In this document: piece by piece, positions 18,901-26,643 of the stretch
How the letters are laid out: every line of letters starts with the position of its first letter
How positions within the stretch are numbered: position 1 is the stretch's first letter
Origin: CAYGZL01 sp964354345
GTDB lineage: Bacteria > Chloroflexota > Anaerolineae > Anaerolineales > UBA4823
Assembly (NCBI GenBank): GCA_964354345.1
Contig: CAYGZL010000043.1
Location: 39,115-103,114 of the forward strand
Length of the DNA: 64,000 nt
Direction: 5' to 3'
Translations under genes and position numbers: made by a program
The notes under the pieces: generated by a model
Databases searched by the model: none
The model's input: only the letters and a program-made list of their open reading frames with translations
What the model was told of the DNA's origin: nothing

Positions 18901-19294
18901 GGCTGAAAAAGAGTAAATACGGAACGGCTGCTTTCCGGCGTGGAATTGTTTGCCAGGTATCTATCAGCCGGTTGAGTTGAGCGCGCCATTTTGCAGGTTG
19001 GCGCTGACGCAGCACCTCCCGAACAGCCAGGCAAGCTGCCACCTCATGTTCGCAGACAGTTCCGCGATACGCGTACCTGCAGGCGCATTTCAAGTATAGA
19101 TAGTTATTGGCTACTTTTATTTCTACATCGAATGGACGTTTATCCTGGACGACGCACTGAGCAACCTGGTCTTTAATGTCACGCACTTGAACCCGTCCCT
19201 GTTGGAACAGATTCTGACCAAGCTCAAAGATTTTACGATCAACCGCTTTTCGTATGCGATCTTCATTGAGCGTTTCGAGAGACAGTTTTGGCAT
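15995..19294 (-). CDS. SWIM zinc-finger SNF2-family helicase
   Basis: A 1099-residue DNA-dependent ATPase. The N-terminus has a SWIM zinc finger with Cys70, Cys72, Cys81 and His83. A long middle region follows, like the bacterial SNF2 N-terminal domain of RapA/HepA relatives. Walker A is DDMGLGKT (about residue 650), motif II reads LLDESQ, motif III LTGTPVENS, and the C-terminal helicase motif VI is DRTHRIGQ. Such proteins remodel protein-DNA or transcription complexes. It is followed closely by the hypothetical 191-residue gene and preceded by a PLP-enzyme gene on the same strand. A Gly/Ser-rich insert near residue 675-695 looks like a flexible loop. Confidence 0.92.
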   Translation of the reverse strand: MPKLSLETLNEDRIRKAVDRKIFELGQNLFQQGRVQVRDIKDQVAQCVVQDKRPFDVEIKVANNYLYLKCACRYAYRGTVCEHEVAACLAVREVLRQRQPAKWRAQLNRLIDTWQTIPRRKAAVPYLLFFSLQDTSAAGLKSWKIVPYQLPLSALPKELRGSETGFNEDSLAKITETTPGLIAQIKTPYHELDAAGCLNCSYEGVRIANILIERVRAHLYYFNLEFPLEDFLTLIASTQSPIYLGEPDNPLQRALRILVQPGELRLNLTRDSDGLHIHARINLPDRTIDLKSNDRPGSIRVIQYSPLWLLIGQNLIKLGDSVKAEIVNGFLEYPEILIPTKDEGEFLRKHYLPLAEQVPLEGDLVSWETVEEKPIKRVYLSETDGNIQGQLRFCYGSYEVPYDPHGSTETLLRQPNTWTLVRIRRQSGAETSAMEALTSTAYGLKRNPTANQPGVVQLRARLHPIDFLLHHVPRLAQDGYEVFGEERIKTARVNRNTPTISIQVSSGIDWFDVKAEVSFGDLEVSLKDIRRAIRKKERYIKLTDGTIGEIPEEWLEKYKHLFGLGEETQEGVRLSRHHQTLLDQALDNTESVQADAEYYRRREELRNFSGITPRPLPSGFVGELRPYQKAGFDWLHFLHEYHFGGCLADDMGLGKTIQALVFFQSLREGGGGNGAYAPSAQEQATTPCSSANLLVVPRSLLINWQREAARFTPNLRILEYFDSDRPKDFSSFDRADIVITTYGIMLRDIHLLCRYRFNYILLDESQSIKNPLSQTARAARLLQGAHRLVLTGTPVENSTVELWSQFAFLNPGLLGNLEYFKEEFGAPIERRNDEVSAQLLRKLVYPFILRRTKDQVAPELPPRSERILYCDMEPAQRKLYLRTRDYYRGLLLGLFEKEGLGHSRLKILEGLLRLRQISIHPRLMDEKFRGESGKFELLLETLETLQSEGHKALVFSQFVSMLRIVRHSLDERKIPYAYLDGRTKNRQEQVDAFQTNSELPFFLISLRAGGLGLNLTAADYVIHIDPWWNPAVEAQATDRTHRIGQDKPVFIYKLITRDSVEEKILLLQERKKNLVDQLISTDTDFFKDLSTDDVMVLFS

Positions 19295-19329
19295 CAGTAG
19301 ATAATCGAATGTTGAGTATGGCCAGTTGG

Positions 19330-20793
19330 TTAAATTAAACCCACTTCGCGATTGAAATCATCAATGAGAGAGTCGATGTGGGTTACCTGGTTCTGAATTT
19401 CAGTCCAATAATCAGCTTCATACCACTGGGCCTGGATTTCAGCGTAGGATTTACCTTGTTGTTCAACCCAGGTGAAGTATTTAAGATTGTGAACACGGCG
19501 TCGTTCGGGAAACGTTAGTTCGACCATCTGATCGGTTGATTGGCCGTGTAAATACCTGGAAAAATGCGCGGCAGCATCCAATTCAGTATAATTGCCAGAC
19601 TCGGCGCGCATTTCATATAAACGGCTGCCGTAGAGTTCCATTGAATCGGTGAGAATAGTCAGGATGATATCATTTTCTCCCATTTCGAACCATTTAGCGA
19701 ACTTTATTGCTGAGAGAACGTTCGATATTCCTGAGAAACCCAACCAATCCAGATGACCAATGAATGATTCAGGTATCCCCTGTTTCAGTAGATAGGCTCG
19801 TCCCGTAGGTTCGTTGAATAAACGGGCGATATTGACCACAGCCGCATCATCAACGGCGACAACTAAATCCGTATTCTTAACATTGTGAATCCAGGGAACG
19901 TGTTTATCGCCAATACCTTCGATGCGATGAGATCCAAAGCCATTTTCGAGCAAGGTTGGGCATTGTAAGGCTTCGCTTGCGACGATCTTACTGGCAGGGA
20001 ATAATCGTTTCATATAATCGCCACTGGCGATGGTTCCGGCTGAACCTGTTGCCGAGACCATTCCACGATAGGTGTCTTGTGATCCCATCACCTGTTCTAA
20101 GACTTCGGCCATGGCCTGCCCGGTAACTTCATAATGCCATAAGTAATTCCCGAATTCCTCAAATTGGTTGAAAATCATCAAATCCTGGCCTGAACGACGC
20201 AATTCCCAGCATTTATCAAATATTTCTTTGACATTCGATTCACTACCTGGCGTGGCGATGACTTCCCCTGCAATCGTGGATAACCATTGAAAGCGTTCCT
20301 TGCTCATTCCTTCTGGCAGGATGGCAATTGAGTCGCAACCGAGTAGGGCAGAGTCATACGCTCCACCACGGCAATAGTTGCCGGTTGAAGGCCAGACCGC
20401 TTTTTGTGTAGTCGGATCGAATTGTCCTGTAACCAGGCGAGGTACCAGGCAACTAAAGGCTGCGCCAACTTTATGTGCGCCGGTGGGGAACCATTTTCCA
20501 ACCAGAGCGATGATGCGGGTGGGTATGCCAGTCAGGCTGGTTGGGAATTCGAGATAATTCACTCCTCCAAAACAACCGCCTGTCGAGACTGCTTCATTAT
20601 GCCAGTTTATGCGGAATAAGTTCCGCGGATTGAGATCCCACAAACCAATCGAAGATAATTGCGCTTTGAACGGGGCTGGAACCAGAGAAGGCTTCTTCAT
20701 CTGGGCAAAGGTTGGAATGATAATATTGCGCTCGCGTACGCGCTGAATAGCACGCTGACGACGCGCCTGATCAATCGTCAGGTCAATCCTCAT
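19330..20793 (-). CDS. Fold-type II PLP-dependent enzyme of uncertain substrate
   Basis: A 487-residue protein related to the cysteine synthase/tryptophan synthase beta superfamily. The PLP lysine is probably Lys108 in PTGAHKVGAAF, and a phosphate-binding glycine turn is seen in SATGSAGTIASGDY. The N-terminal extension of about 60 residues and the acidic C-terminal region (LDAAAHFSRYLHGQ, about 405-487) are larger than in CysK. It is not a close match to YgeX-type diaminopropionate lyase from what I can see. Neighbours are threonine synthase and a glycosyltransferase on the same strand. An amino-acid beta-elimination or replacement reaction is likely; the substrate is unknown. Confidence 0.7.
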   Translation of the reverse strand: MRIDLTIDQARRQRAIQRVRERNIIIPTFAQMKKPSLVPAPFKAQLSSIGLWDLNPRNLFRINWHNEAVSTGGCFGGVNYLEFPTSLTGIPTRIIALVGKWFPTGAHKVGAAFSCLVPRLVTGQFDPTTQKAVWPSTGNYCRGGAYDSALLGCDSIAILPEGMSKERFQWLSTIAGEVIATPGSESNVKEIFDKCWELRRSGQDLMIFNQFEEFGNYLWHYEVTGQAMAEVLEQVMGSQDTYRGMVSATGSAGTIASGDYMKRLFPASKIVASEALQCPTLLENGFGSHRIEGIGDKHVPWIHNVKNTDLVVAVDDAAVVNIARLFNEPTGRAYLLKQGIPESFIGHLDWLGFSGISNVLSAIKFAKWFEMGENDIILTILTDSMELYGSRLYEMRAESGNYTELDAAAHFSRYLHGQSTDQMVELTFPERRRVHNLKYFTWVEQQGKSYAEIQAQWYEADYWTEIQNQVTHIDSLIDDFNREVGLI

Positions 20794-20808
20794 GCGATAA
20801 ACTCCTTG

Positions 20809-21753
20809 TTATTTATTTTCGTAATCTTCCGGCCCCTCCCGTACAATGTACAGGGGCCGGCCTTTAACCTGATCGTAAAGACGACCAATATACTCTCCGA
20901 GAATTCCCAGGCTGATTAATTGCACACCGCCCAGGAAAAGCACTGCAATGAGCGTGCTGGCTTGACCCAAAAATGCCTCGGCGCCAGCCAGACGAACAAT
21001 AATGACGATTGGGATGGCCAGGATACTTAATCCAGCGCAGAAAAACCCCATGTAAGTCGCGACCTGTAATGGAAGATAGGAGAAGCTGGTGACCGCATCG
21101 CTCGCGAATTTGAGCATCTTTTTAAACGGATATTTTGTCTGCCCTGCGAACCGTGCTGCGCGCCGGTAGGGAACCCCTATCTGGCGAAAACCAACCCAAA
21201 TGGACATGCCCCGTAAGAACCGATGCCGTTCTCGCATCTGGTTTAAAACTTTAACTACTTTGTGGTCCAATAAGCGAAAATCACCGGTATCCATCGGGAT
21301 GTTTACATCGGTTATTCGGTAGATCAACCGATAAAACAGGGAGGCTGTAGCCAGCTTAAACCAACCTTCTCCTTCTCTTTCCTTACGGACCGCATAAATT
21401 ACTTCATACCCTTCGCGCCATTTGGCGATCATGTCTGGAATTACTTCGGGGGGATCCTGTAAATCTGCGTCGATGATGATCACTGCCTGGCCGCGTGCGT
21501 AGTCTAATCCAGCTGTTACTGCCAGTTGGTGACCAAAGTTCCGCGCAAAAATAACTGGCCGCACTCGAGAATCTTGTTTAGCGAGCTGACGAATCAGATC
21601 GGTTGTTCCATCAGTTGAACCATCGTCAATCATGATCAATTCCCAGGTTTGATCGAGTGGTTCCATAACTGCGCAAACACGTCGGTAAAACTCCATAACC
21701 GAACCAGATTCGTTGTAATTCGGCCCGATGATTGAGAACACTATCTCTGGCAT
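20809..21753 (-). CDS. Family 2 glycosyltransferase with membrane anchor (GtrB/DPM1-like)
   Basis: A 314-residue inverting glycosyltransferase of the polyprenyl-phosphate type. The catalytic GT-A domain runs to about residue 220, with PNYNESGS near the N-terminus, IDDGSTDGT, the metal motif IDADLQDP, and MDTGDFRLLD. Two hydrophobic helices at about 225-290 anchor it in the membrane. Enzymes of this type transfer a sugar from a nucleotide donor to undecaprenyl phosphate for surface glycosylation. It sits 6 bases after threonine synthase and 15 bases before the PLP-enzyme gene. No other cell-wall genes are nearby, so the target is unknown. Confidence 0.88.
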   Translation of the reverse strand: MPEIVFSIIGPNYNESGSVMEFYRRVCAVMEPLDQTWELIMIDDGSTDGTTDLIRQLAKQDSRVRPVIFARNFGHQLAVTAGLDYARGQAVIIIDADLQDPPEVIPDMIAKWREGYEVIYAVRKEREGEGWFKLATASLFYRLIYRITDVNIPMDTGDFRLLDHKVVKVLNQMRERHRFLRGMSIWVGFRQIGVPYRRAARFAGQTKYPFKKMLKFASDAVTSFSYLPLQVATYMGFFCAGLSILAIPIVIIVRLAGAEAFLGQASTLIAVLFLGGVQLISLGILGEYIGRLYDQVKGRPLYIVREGPEDYENK

Positions 21754-21759
21754 AACGGT

Positions 21760-23010
21760 TTATTTTATCACGGCTTTGACAGCCTTTAATGTCGGTTCGA
21801 TTACAGGAGCTGGATTCACGGCCTGCATGGCAGCTTTTACATCCTTCAGTCCACTACCCGTATTGATTACCAAAACGAGATCCTCTGAGGTAACCAGACC
21901 ATTTTGAACCGCCTTAACTAAACCCGCATATGCGGTAGCGCCAGCTGGTTCAGCAAAGATGCCAACCTTTCCGAGCGAAGCGATGGCCTGGATAATTTCA
22001 GAGTCACTGACCAGTAGATATTGCCCACCTGTTTCAGTCGCTGCACGCACAGCTCGAACGCCATCGCGGGGCAAGTCAACCGAGATACTATCGGCAATGG
22101 TATTGGCGACGACGGGTGTGATAATTTCGCTTTTAGCAAAGAAAGCATTGGCGATTGCCGCGGAACCTTCCGCTTGCACGCCATAGAGGCGCGGTATTGT
22201 TGAAAGCCAGCCCAGGGATAATAAATCCTTAAAACCCTTGTGCAGTCCGGAAATTATGTTACCATCCCCGACCGGAACAAAGATGGATAGGGTATTGGGG
22301 GATTGTTCCGTCCCTACATGCGGAGTCATCCATTCCCAAATTTCGAAAGCAGCGGTCTTCTTGCCTTCAGCAGTAAAGGGATTGTAGCCCGTGTTACGAC
22401 AATACCAACCAAATTCTTCAGCAGCCTGGATTGTCAGATCGAAGGCATCATCATACGATCCATCTACTAAGAGAACCTGAGCGCCGTAAATCAAGAGCTG
22501 AGCGATTTTTGCTGGTGGAGCGCTGCGTGGAGCGAAAATTACCGCTTTCTGACCAATGGCTGCCGACATCCCGGCCAGTGCGGCTCCGGCATTGCCGGTA
22601 GAAGCAGTCACTACTACTTTAGCGCCGATTGCTCTGGCTCGAGCCACCACCACCGCACTGGCACGATCTTTGAACGAGGCGGTTGGATTGCGACTCTCAT
22701 CCTTGACCCATAGCTTCGTTAACTTCAGATCACCAGCCAGGCCAGCTGGGGCATAAACTGGTGTCCCACCCACTGCTCTAAGGGGTGTGTTATACCCTCC
22801 TGGGTCTGGTATGGGAAGCAAGGGCAGGTAGCGCCATAAGGAGGATTCATCGCTATTATGGATATCTGCCGGTGTCAGAGATTTTTTTAGAAAGTTGATA
22901 TTCAGGATGACATCCAGGTTCCCCCCATCCTTTGGACAGGTATATTGCACGGCATCCGGAGGATATTCTTGATGGCAAATCGTGCAGGTATAACCGATAA
23001 AGTCGCCCAT
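21760..23010 (-). CDS. thrC: Threonine synthase
   Basis: Converts O-phosphohomoserine to threonine with PLP. The 416-residue protein carries an N-terminal cysteine-rich segment (Cys9, Cys12, Cys25), common in one class of threonine synthases. The PLP lysine is Lys114 in TASFKDRAS, and the phosphate loop TGNAGAAL follows. GSGLKD near the C-terminus fits the family. It follows the last nucleoside-transporter permease by 12 bases. A related activity such as threonine ammonia-lyase is less likely because of the zinc-ribbon-like N-terminus and the overall length. Confidence 0.87.
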   Translation of the reverse strand: MGDFIGYTCTICHQEYPPDAVQYTCPKDGGNLDVILNINFLKKSLTPADIHNSDESSLWRYLPLLPIPDPGGYNTPLRAVGGTPVYAPAGLAGDLKLTKLWVKDESRNPTASFKDRASAVVVARARAIGAKVVVTASTGNAGAALAGMSAAIGQKAVIFAPRSAPPAKIAQLLIYGAQVLLVDGSYDDAFDLTIQAAEEFGWYCRNTGYNPFTAEGKKTAAFEIWEWMTPHVGTEQSPNTLSIFVPVGDGNIISGLHKGFKDLLSLGWLSTIPRLYGVQAEGSAAIANAFFAKSEIITPVVANTIADSISVDLPRDGVRAVRAATETGGQYLLVSDSEIIQAIASLGKVGIFAEPAGATAYAGLVKAVQNGLVTSEDLVLVINTGSGLKDVKAAMQAVNPAPVIEPTLKAVKAVIK

Positions 23011-23022
23011 AATTTAACCTCA

Positions 23023-24021
23023 TTATTCCTGTTTAAAAGGCACGCCGAGAGAGGCGGGTGGTGAAGCTCGTAAAGAACGAAGTAATCGAGAGATAAACCG
23101 GCGCGTCGGTTCGGGTAAGCTGGCAAGGGAGCGTTCAACCCATTCTGCATTGCCAATATTTACTAATAATAAAGTCAAAATCATCAAGGGGAACGGCGCA
23201 ACTTGCAGCACTTGTGATGGAATACTGGGAAGGCTGGACTGTAAAACCAGACCCAACCACTGCAACAAGGAGAATAAGTATGCGCCGAAAGCTGCCCGCA
23301 AGGGGTTCCAACCACCGAAAATAGTAATTGCCAGGGCGATCCAACCGATCCCATCTAATCCTGAAATGGTGCCTTTCCAACCGGCCTTAACACTCAATGA
23401 ATAAATTGGACCGGCTAAACCTACCAATGCTCCCCCCAGGATTGTATAAAGATAACGCATACGGTTGACTTGAGCACCACGCACAAAGGAGGCTGCTGGT
23501 TTTTCACCGATACCCTGTAGCATCAAACCAGGGCGAGTTTTAAAAATCCACATCCAGGCCAGGAAAATTAATAGATAACTTAGATAGGTTAATAAATCCT
23601 GACGAAACAACAAAAGGCCTAGCACTGGAATATCACTCAGCAAAGGAATGTTCAGATTCGGCAGGCGTGGTCCTGATGAGCCCATAAAAGGATTACCCAA
23701 GAAATAGGACAAGTCACGGCACAATAGCGCCAGGACAAAGCCTACAGCAACTTGTGATTGCTTCAAAGTGATACTTGAGATGGCGACTACTAAAGCGACG
23801 AGTGCTCCGATCGCCATACCTACCAGGAAGCCCAAAAGAAGGCTATTTGTGGTAACAGCCATGGCGAATCCGGCCATGGCCGACAGTAAAATAGTACCGT
23901 TGACGGATAGATTGATTACACCAGCCCTCTCCGTAATTGTTTCCCCGATTGCGGCGAATAATACTGGGGCAGCTGAGAACAACACGCCGGCCAATCCGAT
24001 AATCCAAGATTCACCTGTCAT
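23023..24021 (-). CDS. Nucleoside-type ABC transporter permease 2
   Basis: A 332-residue integral membrane permease of the BPD_transp_2 family, with about 8-10 helices. It resembles YufQ/NupQ, one of the two permeases of BMP-dependent purine nucleoside importers. GERAGVINLSVNGTIL-type sequence near residues 29-45 (here ETITERAGVINLSVNG) is characteristic of this family. It lies 9 bases after the other permease and 12 bases before thrC. It would form a heterodimeric channel with the neighbouring permease, driven by the double-domain ATPase. Confidence 0.88.
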   Translation of the reverse strand: MTGESWIIGLAGVLFSAAPVLFAAIGETITERAGVINLSVNGTILLSAMAGFAMAVTTNSLLLGFLVGMAIGALVALVVAISSITLKQSQVAVGFVLALLCRDLSYFLGNPFMGSSGPRLPNLNIPLLSDIPVLGLLLFRQDLLTYLSYLLIFLAWMWIFKTRPGLMLQGIGEKPAASFVRGAQVNRMRYLYTILGGALVGLAGPIYSLSVKAGWKGTISGLDGIGWIALAITIFGGWNPLRAAFGAYLFSLLQWLGLVLQSSLPSIPSQVLQVAPFPLMILTLLLVNIGNAEWVERSLASLPEPTRRFISRLLRSLRASPPASLGVPFKQE

Positions 24022-24030
24022 TCCTCTACC

Positions 24031-25080
24031 TTAACCCTCCTTCTTTAGCAGGCGTTGACGGACTCCCTGCATCATCAAGACGAATAAAACCAACGAACCT
24101 TGCAGCACTCCGGATAGGCTTGAATCTAATTTTAGGACGATCGGTAGTTGGATACTACCAATATTCAACCCGGCGAAAAACAGAGCAACGGGAATGGCCC
24201 AGATCACCTGGAAATTAATCAACATGGCTACCATCAATCCCAGATAACCATAGCCGCTCGATATTGAAGGAATCAAACGATGGTATACCGCGGTGACCTG
24301 TAAAGCGCCTGTCAGACCGGCTAATGCGCCACAGATCATGAATGAGGCCATCAAGTAGTGAGTGGTGGGTATCCCTAGTAAGAAGGCAGCCCGGATGTTT
24401 TTCCCAACAGCTTTTACCCGTAGCCCAAAATATGTGCCTCGCAAGAGGATATAGATGATAACCAGGGCAATCAACGCGATGGCAATCGACCAGGGGCTGA
24501 GTCGTAGACCACTGAATTGGTATAACCACAAGGGCTCGGGAAACGGTTCAGTACCACTCATAGAACCAACCCCAGGGCGTTTCCAGGGTCCGAAGATGAG
24601 CCAGAGAGTCAGCGCAGTGGCTACAAAGTTCAAACCCAAACCGCAGAAAATCTCATTAACCCCTCCATAAGTTTTTAATGCGCCGGCGAGAGCTGCCCAT
24701 ACGGCTCCGCCCACAACGCCACCTATTATACTTAATAGAATGATCACTCCTGGCGATAAAGAGCTGGATTGGAGAACCCTAAGAACACCCGTTGTAAATA
24801 TTGCGCCAAGTGTGATTTGCCCTTCAATGCCGATATTCCACATGCCAGCTGTGAAAGTAGCCAGGAGACCCACGGTAACCAATAAAATCGGAACCCACGA
24901 GACCAGTACATTGGAAATACTATCTAAACGACCAAATGCTCCGGCGATGATGTTGGTGTAAGCTTTAAGAGGGGGAGCACCCGCAAACAAAAGGATTAAG
25001 GTGGTAAAGGCAAAGGCGAGTAATAAAGCGCCAAGCTGGAAGACTAGACCAATCCAACGGGGGTTGCTCTTTTCTACCAT
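24031..25080 (-). CDS. Nucleoside-type ABC transporter permease 1
   Basis: A 349-residue membrane permease of the BPD_transp_2 family, YufP/NupP-like. Family features include GMWNIGIEGQITLGA in the first third and LLGIPTTHYLMASFMICGALAGL-type sequence in the middle, the latter near the cytoplasmic coupling region. About ten hydrophobic helices span the membrane. It starts one base after the stop of the ATPase gene, which suggests coupled translation and equal stoichiometry. Together with the other permease, the ATPase and the BMP lipoprotein it makes a complete importer. Confidence 0.88.
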   Translation of the reverse strand: MVEKSNPRWIGLVFQLGALLLAFAFTTLILLFAGAPPLKAYTNIIAGAFGRLDSISNVLVSWVPILLVTVGLLATFTAGMWNIGIEGQITLGAIFTTGVLRVLQSSSLSPGVIILLSIIGGVVGGAVWAALAGALKTYGGVNEIFCGLGLNFVATALTLWLIFGPWKRPGVGSMSGTEPFPEPLWLYQFSGLRLSPWSIAIALIALVIIYILLRGTYFGLRVKAVGKNIRAAFLLGIPTTHYLMASFMICGALAGLTGALQVTAVYHRLIPSISSGYGYLGLMVAMLINFQVIWAIPVALFFAGLNIGSIQLPIVLKLDSSLSGVLQGSLVLFVLMMQGVRQRLLKKEG

Positions 25081-25081
25081 C

Positions 25082-26545
25082 TCACCACCCCTTGCCTCCG
25101 ATTAATTGCCCGAGTTGATCGACCGTGGTTTTAGTGGCCTCTAAGGCTTGGGATATATTACCGGCATAGAATACTAATATTCGGTCACTATATAATAAAA
25201 TTTCCTCCAAATCCGCTGAGATGAAGAGTATCGCGGTTCCTTGACGGCAACGCTCCTTCAATTTACTCCAGATATATAAAGAGGATTCGACATCTAATCC
25301 CCGGGTTGGGTGTTCCATAAGAACCAGGGAGAGAGGGGTTTTTAATAAGGCTAAAAGAGTCCTTTGCTGGTTACCTCCTGATAATTCTTCTACATTTGTT
25401 GTAGGTAAACCTTTAATATTAAATTCTTGGATCTGCTTGAGGGTGAGATCTTGAGCCTGTTGGCGATCGATTAAAAAGCCTCTTTGTTCACGGGCCAGGA
25501 TGAAATGCTCAGAGAGAGATAGACCCGGAATCAGACCTTCTTCCATGCGAGCGGCTGGTAAATAAGCTACTCCTTGTTGAATAAAAGCATGAAAATTATG
25601 CCCGGTTAATAATTTATTCTTTACTGAAAGGGTGCCTCCGATCGGCTGAATCAATCCGGCACAGGCGCGCAAGAACAATAATTGACCGCTGCCTTCCATA
25701 CCCGCCAGACCAATGACTTCTCCACCGCAGACCTGTAAATCTACAGGCCCAATCTGCAAGCGGTGATCCTCGAGAAAAAACCGGCGCAGTTCTAATGTTG
25801 ATCCACAAGCTTCTACAGTCTGGCGGTCAGCCAGGGTAAGTGATTTGCCAAACATCAACTGGACAAGTTGATCCAGGTCATATGGCGCAGAAGATTCACC
25901 GACCAGTTGACCATGGCGCAGCACGGCCACTCGATGACATATCTGCTCGACATCCTCCAGCTTATGAGAGACGAAGATAATTGTCTTGCCCTGTTCAGCT
26001 AACAGGCGCAGGGTATCAAACAGCTTTAACTTTTGTGAGGCACTGATACCAGTCGTGGGTTCGTCCAGGATTAACACCCGGGCACCTAACCACAAGAGAC
26101 GAAGGATTTCAAGCTGTTGTCGTTCACCCACCGTTAATGAATCAAGGTATGAATTTGGTTCCAACTGAAATTCATATTGATGTTGAAGAGCTTCCAGTTC
26201 TTGAATGGTTTTTTTGTAATCAGGGAATATGGACCCAATGCTGCCGATTAGGAAATTATCAATCACCTTCATCGGGGGGAAATCTAAAGGATCTTGATGG
26301 AGCATACCAATCCCTTGCTGGATGGCATCCGCTGGTGAATTAATTTTTAATTCCCGCCCATCTAGTAAGATCTGTCCTCGATCTGCCTGGATAAAGCCGG
26401 AAAGAATTTTCATCAAGGTGCTTTTACCGGCCCCATTTTCACCGAGTATTCCTTGAATCATTCCGGTGGGGATTTGTAAATGAATATCATCATTGGCATG
26501 AATAGCGCCAAAATATTTATGGATGCTGATTAATTCAACATTCAT
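25082..26545 (-). CDS. Nucleoside-type ABC transporter ATPase, two ABC domains
   Basis: A 487-residue tandem ABC protein like YufO/NupO. The first domain has Walker A GENGAGKST, a signature-like LTVGERQQ and Walker B LILDEPTTG. The second has a degenerate P-loop (GMEGSGQ), an intact signature LSGGNQQR and an altered Walker B (LVLMEHPTRGLD). One active and one degenerate site is usual in this transporter family. It is separated from the upstream BMP gene by a hairpin terminator, which should lower its expression relative to the binding protein. Confidence 0.92.
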   Translation of the reverse strand: MNVELISIHKYFGAIHANDDIHLQIPTGMIQGILGENGAGKSTLMKILSGFIQADRGQILLDGRELKINSPADAIQQGIGMLHQDPLDFPPMKVIDNFLIGSIGSIFPDYKKTIQELEALQHQYEFQLEPNSYLDSLTVGERQQLEILRLLWLGARVLILDEPTTGISASQKLKLFDTLRLLAEQGKTIIFVSHKLEDVEQICHRVAVLRHGQLVGESSAPYDLDQLVQLMFGKSLTLADRQTVEACGSTLELRRFFLEDHRLQIGPVDLQVCGGEVIGLAGMEGSGQLLFLRACAGLIQPIGGTLSVKNKLLTGHNFHAFIQQGVAYLPAARMEEGLIPGLSLSEHFILAREQRGFLIDRQQAQDLTLKQIQEFNIKGLPTTNVEELSGGNQQRTLLALLKTPLSLVLMEHPTRGLDVESSLYIWSKLKERCRQGTAILFISADLEEILLYSDRILVFYAGNISQALEATKTTVDQLGQLIGGKGW

Positions 26546-26581
26546 GCTAAGCCCAAATGCTATCGATAGGTTTGAACCAAT

Positions 26582-26627
26582 AAAAAGAGCGGGGCTGTCC
26601 GATTGTTATCATATTTGGACAGCCCCG
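26582..26627 (-). terminator. Intra-operon terminator between BMP lipoprotein and ABC ATPase genes
   Basis: On the minus strand a perfect 11-bp stem (arms 26590-26600 and 26617-26627, CGGGGCTGTCC pairing with GGACAGCCCCG) with a 16-base loop is followed by CTCTTTTT. It lies just after the binding-protein stop and before the ATPase gene. It looks like a partial terminator that lets the binding protein be made in excess. Confidence 0.85.
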
Positions 26628-26643
26628 AGAATAAATTAGAGGG

